A stretch of 64,000 nt of DNA, taken from positions 10,312,501 to 10,376,500 of the forward strand of contig BSBM01000608.1 of NCBI GenBank assembly GCA_027924585.1. Reading direction: 5' to 3'. Source of the stretch: Larix kaempferi (taxonomy: Eukaryota; Streptophyta; Pinopsida; Pinales; Pinaceae). The notes beneath the pieces were generated by a model. That model did no database searches. It saw only the letters and a list, made by a program, of their open reading frames with translations, and was not told the origin of the DNA. Both the position numbers and the translations under genes were made by a program. The stretch's first letter is position 1. Each line of letters begins with the position of its first letter. This document shows positions 59,667 through 64,000 of the stretch, one piece after another.

Positions 59667-60460
59667 TGTTAGGATATTCCTATACTCCATCCTAGTCCCA
59701 CCAGTATTTTGATCATTTACATTTTCAGTCATGCATGCACCTTTAGAGTTTGCATGCATTCTAGGGTTTGCATGCATTTTGCATGCATCCCAGTCATCAG
59801 TCCAGCACCTAGCCCTCAGTTAGCTAGCCCCCAAGAGCTTCTCACTATTCAGTTTTATCCCTCCAGTTGCTTAATGCGCCCTTCTAGCTTGATTTTAGGG
59901 AGCTACTCGCCCTTCTTCACCTACCAGTCCAGTTGTCACTCAGTTACACTCAGTTACAGTCAGTTACAGTTAGTTACACTCAGTTACATTTAGTTACACT
60001 TAGTTACACTCAGTTACAATCAGTTACAGTCAATTACACTTAGTTACATTGAGTTACACTCAATTACACCTACCAGAGTTAGTTTGACTAATGGTTGACA
60101 GTTACTTGAGCATTGATGACTCCACTGATGATGATGAAGAATTCCAGTTGTGCTCCGATGATCATGAGGACACCTAGTTGTGCTCCGATGACACTCTATT
60201 GATCTTATGATCACTTTGAGAGGCTAATACGAATTGCCGCATTTGAATCCTCTCTACCATTGTACTATTTATTTGTCCATACTGTGATTAATTAATTAGC
60301 ATGTGTGAAGTATTATTGCTTCTATCTGAGTTCTACTGTACCATATTATTTTGTTTCTCATTATACTATATTGTTCACTCTTCTTCTATTTTCCTGCTTA
60401 ATCATAATTACTCTTGTGAGGTACACATCATCTCTTAGATCTGCTGTGAGGATTTTCACA
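59667..60460 (+). repeat. 5' LTR with RY motifs and 10-bp minisatellite
   Basis: TGTTAGGATATTCC to TTTTCACA. Four GCATGCAT/CATGCATG motifs at 59730-59789 and 13 tandem units of CAGTTACACT at 59941-60070. Also DNA with GATGATGATGAAGA near 60127. Confidence 0.9.
59941..60070. repeat. 10-bp minisatellite in the 5' LTR, 13 units
   Basis: Units of CAGTTACACT with small changes, all exactly 10 bp. Confidence 0.95.
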
Positions 60461-60472
60461 TGGTATTAGAGC
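60461..60472 (+). other. Primer-binding site, tRNA-Met type with one change
   Basis: TGGTATTAGAGC directly after the LTR; the usual C at position 7 is T. Confidence 0.82.
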
Positions 60473-60623
60473 GTGTTGAGAGTATTGTTTATCTCCATTC
60501 TTGAGATTTTTTGCAGGTTATTACCAAGATTTCGAGTGCAGCAGTTGCAACAGTTTCTGCATTTTTGCAGCAGTAGCAGTTGCAGTTATTCTATATTGTT
60601 TTTGCAGGTCCTCTGCAGCTTCT

Positions 60624-60929
60624 ATGTATTCATCAGGAATTACTCCTCTTGATCCACTCAACTATGATGAATGGAAACCAAGAATGATAGCAGACTTGAA
60701 GATCCATCATCTTTTTTATTGTTATTTTGAAAGAGAGTTCGAATCCTCTGAAGAGAAGATTGACTGGTTAAATAAAAGTGACATGCACTTTCAAGCAATA
60801 ATGTTTTCTTTGTTTGCATGCCAGAGATTCCAATTCAAATACCGTAATGGTGTTGAAACTCCAAAGGAGTTATGGACTCCAAAAGAGATATGGGCTCACC
60901 TGGATAAAAAAATTTGGCAGAGAGAATGA
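60624..60929 (+). CDS. Copia-type gag N-terminal fragment
   Basis: 102 codons from ATG 60624; the frame is open from 60501. LDPLNYDEWKPRMIADLKIHHLF is the start of copia gag proteins (the LxxxNYxxWK pattern), here in parts, followed by NKSDMHFQAIMFSLF and ELWTPKEIWAHLDKK, the usual DxKALxxIxxSL and AxEVWxxLxxxY positions. It stops where a full gag would go on to the zinc knuckle. The next frame overlaps it from 60814. Confidence 0.65.
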   Translation: MYSSGITPLDPLNYDEWKPRMIADLKIHHLFYCYFEREFESSEEKIDWLNKSDMHFQAIMFSLFACQRFQFKYRNGVETPKELWTPKEIWAHLDKKIWQRE

Positions 60930-61770
60930 AGGACTTGGTCCCAACCCATTCGAAAGAAAACAAAGTGATGCATTCGCTCCTCTTGATGGTCTCTCAGATC
61001 ATGCACCAATATCATCTCATATTGAAGTTGTTGACAAAGAACTTGTAGATTCTACACTCATGCTCAAACTTTGTTCTCTTTCTGTGCCAGCTCACACTCT
61101 AGATATTGCAGAAGGTCCTAAATCCTCTCTTGCACTAGAGTTTGTTGGTTTGCATCATGATCACATGATTATTTCAGAGGTCAAAATAGCTACTGAAGGT
61201 AATGCATTCGCTCCTCTCCAGCTATCTCCTCTTTTATACTACTATATGATCATAAATTCATGCTTTCAGAAGGTTATTGAAGATTATGGCCATTGCCATT
61301 CGCTTGGTATAAATTCTCAAGCAATTACTGGTTCTGATCTCACCTATCATGGTTCAAAGGAGATCTCAAGAAACCATGATTCAAGTCTTGGATCTAATTT
61401 GGATTCTAAACAATTACTTCTTAGGATAATTTCTCATGCATATGATAGTTTTGATCTCACCCCTGTTGGTTCAAAGGAGATCTCAAGAAACTGGTTTTTA
61501 AGTCTTAAATCTGATTTTGATTTCAAGCAAACATGTAATAGTTATTTTTGGCATAATCTCACCCATGGTGGTTCGAAGGAGCAGACAAAAGACTACATGC
61601 ATTTTCACAGATTTGATCCTACCTCAGCTAATTCGAATCACAGGTTCAAGGATCATTCTCATACTGTTGGATTTGTTCTCATCACATTCGATCTGAAGAG
61701 CAAGTACAAGCACATGCTTTTTGAGCATGATCCACTTCTTCCCAAGAAGAAGATACCTCCAGACATATGA
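60814..61770 (+). CDS. Unknown ORF with three GSKE repeats
   Basis: 318 open codons in another frame than the gag fragment. The first 40 or so codons are out-of-phase gag and probably not a real start; the unique part begins near 60940. It holds an imperfect repeat of about 45 residues: DLTYHGSKEISRN, then DLTPVGSKEISRN and NLTHGGSKEQTKD, each followed by a SL.S..D.KQ-like part (about 61330-61600). It ends Lys-rich (LPKKKIPP). No enzyme motif. An open frame of this length in an otherwise pol-less element is notable, but similarity to any family is not evident to me. Confidence 0.45.
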   Translation: MHARDSNSNTVMVLKLQRSYGLQKRYGLTWIKKFGRENEGLGPNPFERKQSDAFAPLDGLSDHAPISSHIEVVDKELVDSTLMLKLCSLSVPAHTLDIAEGPKSSLALEFVGLHHDHMIISEVKIATEGNAFAPLQLSPLLYYYMIINSCFQKVIEDYGHCHSLGINSQAITGSDLTYHGSKEISRNHDSSLGSNLDSKQLLLRIISHAYDSFDLTPVGSKEISRNWFLSLKSDFDFKQTCNSYFWHNLTHGGSKEQTKDYMHFHRFDPTSANSNHRFKDHSHTVGFVLITFDLKSKYKHMLFEHDPLLPKKKIPPDI

Positions 61771-61944
61771 CCAAGCATCACACATGCTTGAGTTTGGAGC
61801 ATTTATTTTTTATGTGTGCCTTACAGTCTATTTTTTGAGGAGGGGGTATGTTTCCCATGAAATTTTCCCACTTCCTTGGTTTATTTATTGTTATTATTCA
61901 TTGTATTGGATGACCTTTGGTCTTAGTTACCAGGGCCTAGGATA

Positions 61945-61957
61945 GATTAAGGGGGGG
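61945..61957 (+). other. Polypurine tract of the short LTR element
   Basis: GATTAAGGGGGGG, just before TGTTAGGATATTC. Confidence 0.85.
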
Positions 61958-62767
61958 TGTTAGGATATTCCTATACTCCATCCTAGTCCCACCAGTATTT
62001 TGATCATTTACATTTTCAGTCATGCATGCACCTTTAGGGTTTGCATGCATTCTAGGGTTTGCATGCATCCCAGTCATCAGTCCAGCACCTAGCCCTCAAT
62101 TAGACAGCCCCCAGGAGCTTCTCACTATTCATTTTTAGCCCTCCAGTTGCTTAATGCGCCCTTCTTCCTTGATTTTAGGGAGCAACTCGCCCTTCTTCAC
62201 CTACCAGTCCAGTTTTCACTCAATTACACTCAGTTACAGTCAGTTATAGTCAGTTACAGTCAGTTACAGTCAGTTACACTTAGTTACACTCAGTTACAGT
62301 AAGTTACAGTCAGTTACAGTCAGTTACACTCAGTTACACTTAGTTACATTGAGTTACACTCAGTTACACCTACCAGAGTTAGTTTGACTGATGGTTGACA
62401 GTTACTTGAGCATTGATGACTCCACTGATGATGATGAAGACTTCCAGTTGCGCTCCGATGATCATGAAGACACCTAGTTGTGCTCCGATGACACTCTATT
62501 GATCTTATGATCACTTTGAGAGGCTAATTCGAATTGCCACCTTAGGCATTCGAATCCTCTCTACCATTGTACTATTTATTTGTCCATACTGTGATTAATT
62601 AATTAGCGTGTGTGAAGTATTATTGCTTCTATCTGAGTTCTATTGTACCATATTATTCCGTTGCTCATTATACTGTATTGTTCACTCTTCTTCTATTTTC
62701 CTGCTTAATCATAATTACTCTTGTGAGGTACACATCATCTCTTAGATCTGCTGTGAGTATTTTCACA
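61958..62767 (+). repeat. 3' LTR with RY motifs and 10-bp minisatellite
   Basis: 810 bp partner of 59667-60460. Three RY-type motifs and 15 minisatellite units (62221-62370). It lacks a 13-bp stretch with one RY motif present in the left copy. Followed by CAATT. Confidence 0.9.
62221..62370. repeat. 10-bp minisatellite in the 3' LTR, 15 units
   Basis: Units of CAGTTACACT with small changes, two more than in the left LTR. Confidence 0.95.
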
Positions 62768-63699
62768 CAATTAGGTTCTTTGTCAAAAATCAATTTGTAC
62801 AATGGTATTAAGAACTCTTCACAAATCTGCTTATAAAAACTTGCATGCTTGTGTGCCCATAGAATTTTATAGGTCACATATACTGGAGTCTCACTAGGGT
62901 TCCATTTGTATCCAAGCTTTGAAAAAGGGTTCATAACCAAAATACAATCAATAAGATATGATGACATATAAAATTCAACCTTCTTTTACTTAAGTCCCTT
63001 TTTTGCATCATCAATGGCCTGCATCATGTTCTCTGGGATAGTGTATTCCTAGTTGAAGATTGTACCGTGCATTGCGATATGATATAATAGCAGTATCGAA
63101 CTGAGCTTGTAACTGCTTGCATTGGCTCTTCCATATATTCTGCACAAAAGCATGGCAGCAACATTGAATGGAGTCTTTAGATTATTAGTTTCATATTCCC
63201 CACTAGTTCTTTGACATAAATTTTGTCCAGGTATCAACATATATTTTGCACACTTTGAGTGCTCAATCTTTAAAATTTTAACCCAATATTCTGTTAGGAA
63301 AACTTTGGGTGTAGGCATCTTATAGGATTTTCCAATGTGAGTAGATTGAAATGAAGCAAAGCCCTTTCTAGTAGCACTTGAAATTATCTGGGATTTGACA
63401 TCCACATAGGGAAGAATCCACCCTATTACTTTGGCACATGGAAATAGCTCTACGCATGCAACATCTTTATGAATAGCAAATTTCTTGATATTTTGATATA
63501 TCAAGTATTCTTCCATCGTCACATCTGGTATGTTTTGATCCCTAATGAAGTAGTGGATCTTGCCCCATTTTAATTCAGGGGCTATTCCAATGATGTATTT
63601 GGTATCATCAAAATAAAATTCTAAGGCCGTTTCTAGAACCATTTCTTCATCAAAATTCAATATCTCCTTGGTATTACGCTTGGAAGACCTCCTAGACAT
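62768..63699 (-). pseudogene. Unidentified frame, N-terminal part, interrupted by LTR element
   Basis: Starts at ATG 63699 with a basic tail (MSRRSSKRN), then 217 codons open to TAG (63051-63049), a TAA at 62988-62986, and on in the same frame to EPN at the insertion site. Readable blocks: VLETALEFYFDDTKYIIG, WGKIHYFIRDQ, IKKFAIHKDVACVELFP, CAKVIGWILPYVDVKS, RTSGEYETNNLKTPF, YHIAMHGTIFN, MSSYLIDCILVMNPF, ILWAHKHASFYK. Removing the LTR element and one CAATT rejoins the frame with the next part (codon TGT spans the junction). The total is 588 codons to 58830. It looks like a real protein family, perhaps gag-like or a host gene, but I cannot name it. Confidence 0.6.
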
Positions 63700-64000
63700 T
63701 TATGAATCCCGTGAAACAAAGGCAACATCATTGGGTTACATGTACTCCATTGAAAAATATAGACAAGACAAATTTATACATAAAACAATGATCGTAGAAA
63801 GGACTCAATGAATAAAACTAGATATATGAGCATGCTATATTCTATCAATAGAATACTATCAATCCTTCCTCAAAGCTGGTCATAATTTGTAAACAAAAGT
63901 GTAAACAAAGAACTCATGCTTCCAAACTAATGTTTAACGCTCTTATGAGCAAGATCGCATCTCAGAAAGTCATGTAAACTAGGGTTTCACTCCCTTTGAA
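63700..64000. other. Upstream of the unidentified frame, window edge
   Basis: AT-rich, no feature seen. It may hold the 5' untranslated region or promoter of the minus-strand frame. Confidence 0.3.

Larger units (their letters stand above)
59667..62767 (+). mobile_element. Short non-autonomous LTR retrotransposon
   Basis: 3.1 kb: LTRs 59667-60460 (794 bp) and 61958-62767 (810 bp), perfect 5-bp target duplication CAATT (59662-59666 and 62768-62772), a primer site TGGTATTAGAGC at 60461 (one change from the tRNA-Met site) and a purine tract AAGGGGGGG before the right LTR. The internal part is only 1.5 kb, with a copia-gag-like start and an unknown ORF but no pol. LTRs differ by a 13-bp deletion, minisatellite length and a few percent of bases. 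It sits inside the minus-strand unknown frame and splits it. Confidence 0.92.

Noticed and set aside
62612-62836. Plus-strand 74-codon frame across the LTR end
   Set aside because: It straddles the LTR and target-site border, so it cannot be a conserved gene.

Overview
The window reads as nuclear DNA of a seed plant, probably a large, repeat-rich genome of gymnosperm type. The plant origin rests on a phytocystatin gene with the conserved intron, a relic of a TMKL1-like leucine-rich-repeat receptor pseudokinase, one exon of an organellar ribosomal protein uL4, and plant-style Ty3/gypsy, Ty1/copia and LINE elements primed from initiator tRNA-Met. The gymnosperm guess is inference from the few genes, the old decayed elements and the long AT-rich spacers.

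Layout. 285-4512: Ty3/gypsy insertion with a perfect CAATT target duplication and an open gag-protease frame fused straight to RNase H; reverse transcriptase and the integrase core are missing. 4513-11700: AT-rich DNA with a uL4 exon, an old LTR relic, a bacterial/organellar-type tRNA-Val(UAC) and a 376-bp palindromic element 25 bp beyond it. 11936-15357: decayed gypsy pol and a likely LTR. 15360-20380: AT-rich, no gene. 20428-21780: TMKL1-like pseudogene. 21780-27750: no recognised gene.

27757-28352 (minus): the one host gene that looks intact, a phytocystatin. Its upstream DNA is repeated at about 37760-38190 without the coding part. Between the two copies lies a LINE ORF1 relic split by a 7.1-kb minus-strand copia element (29642-36774, TSD AAACC). 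That element has LTRs about 1% different, a dead pol, and about 1.85 kb of tandem repeats with four periods (23, 38, 66 and 87 bp) in its 3' untranslated part.

38200-46280: mostly unrecognised, with a LINE RNase H fragment and a coiled-coil ORF pair. About 46290-50740: a plus-strand LINE with endonuclease, reverse transcriptase, zinc-binding and RNase H regions, broken by stops. 50944-58780: the most unusual part, an LTR element with 1.9-kb LTRs in a partial tandem (internal end, LTR, internal, LTR). Its internal region has no recognisable gag or pol but carries a long frame with a repeated Trp/Cys-rich domain and in-frame TAG codons at a repeated position. 58830-63699 (minus): a long unidentified frame with six stops and no frameshift, split by a 3.1-kb non-autonomous LTR element (59667-62767, TSD CAATT). 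That LTR carries a 10-bp minisatellite and several RY (CATGCATG) motifs.

Most coding capacity here belongs to mobile elements, and most of those look non-autonomous: they keep LTRs, priming sites and sometimes gag, and would need enzymes from elsewhere. Divergence figures are hand counts.
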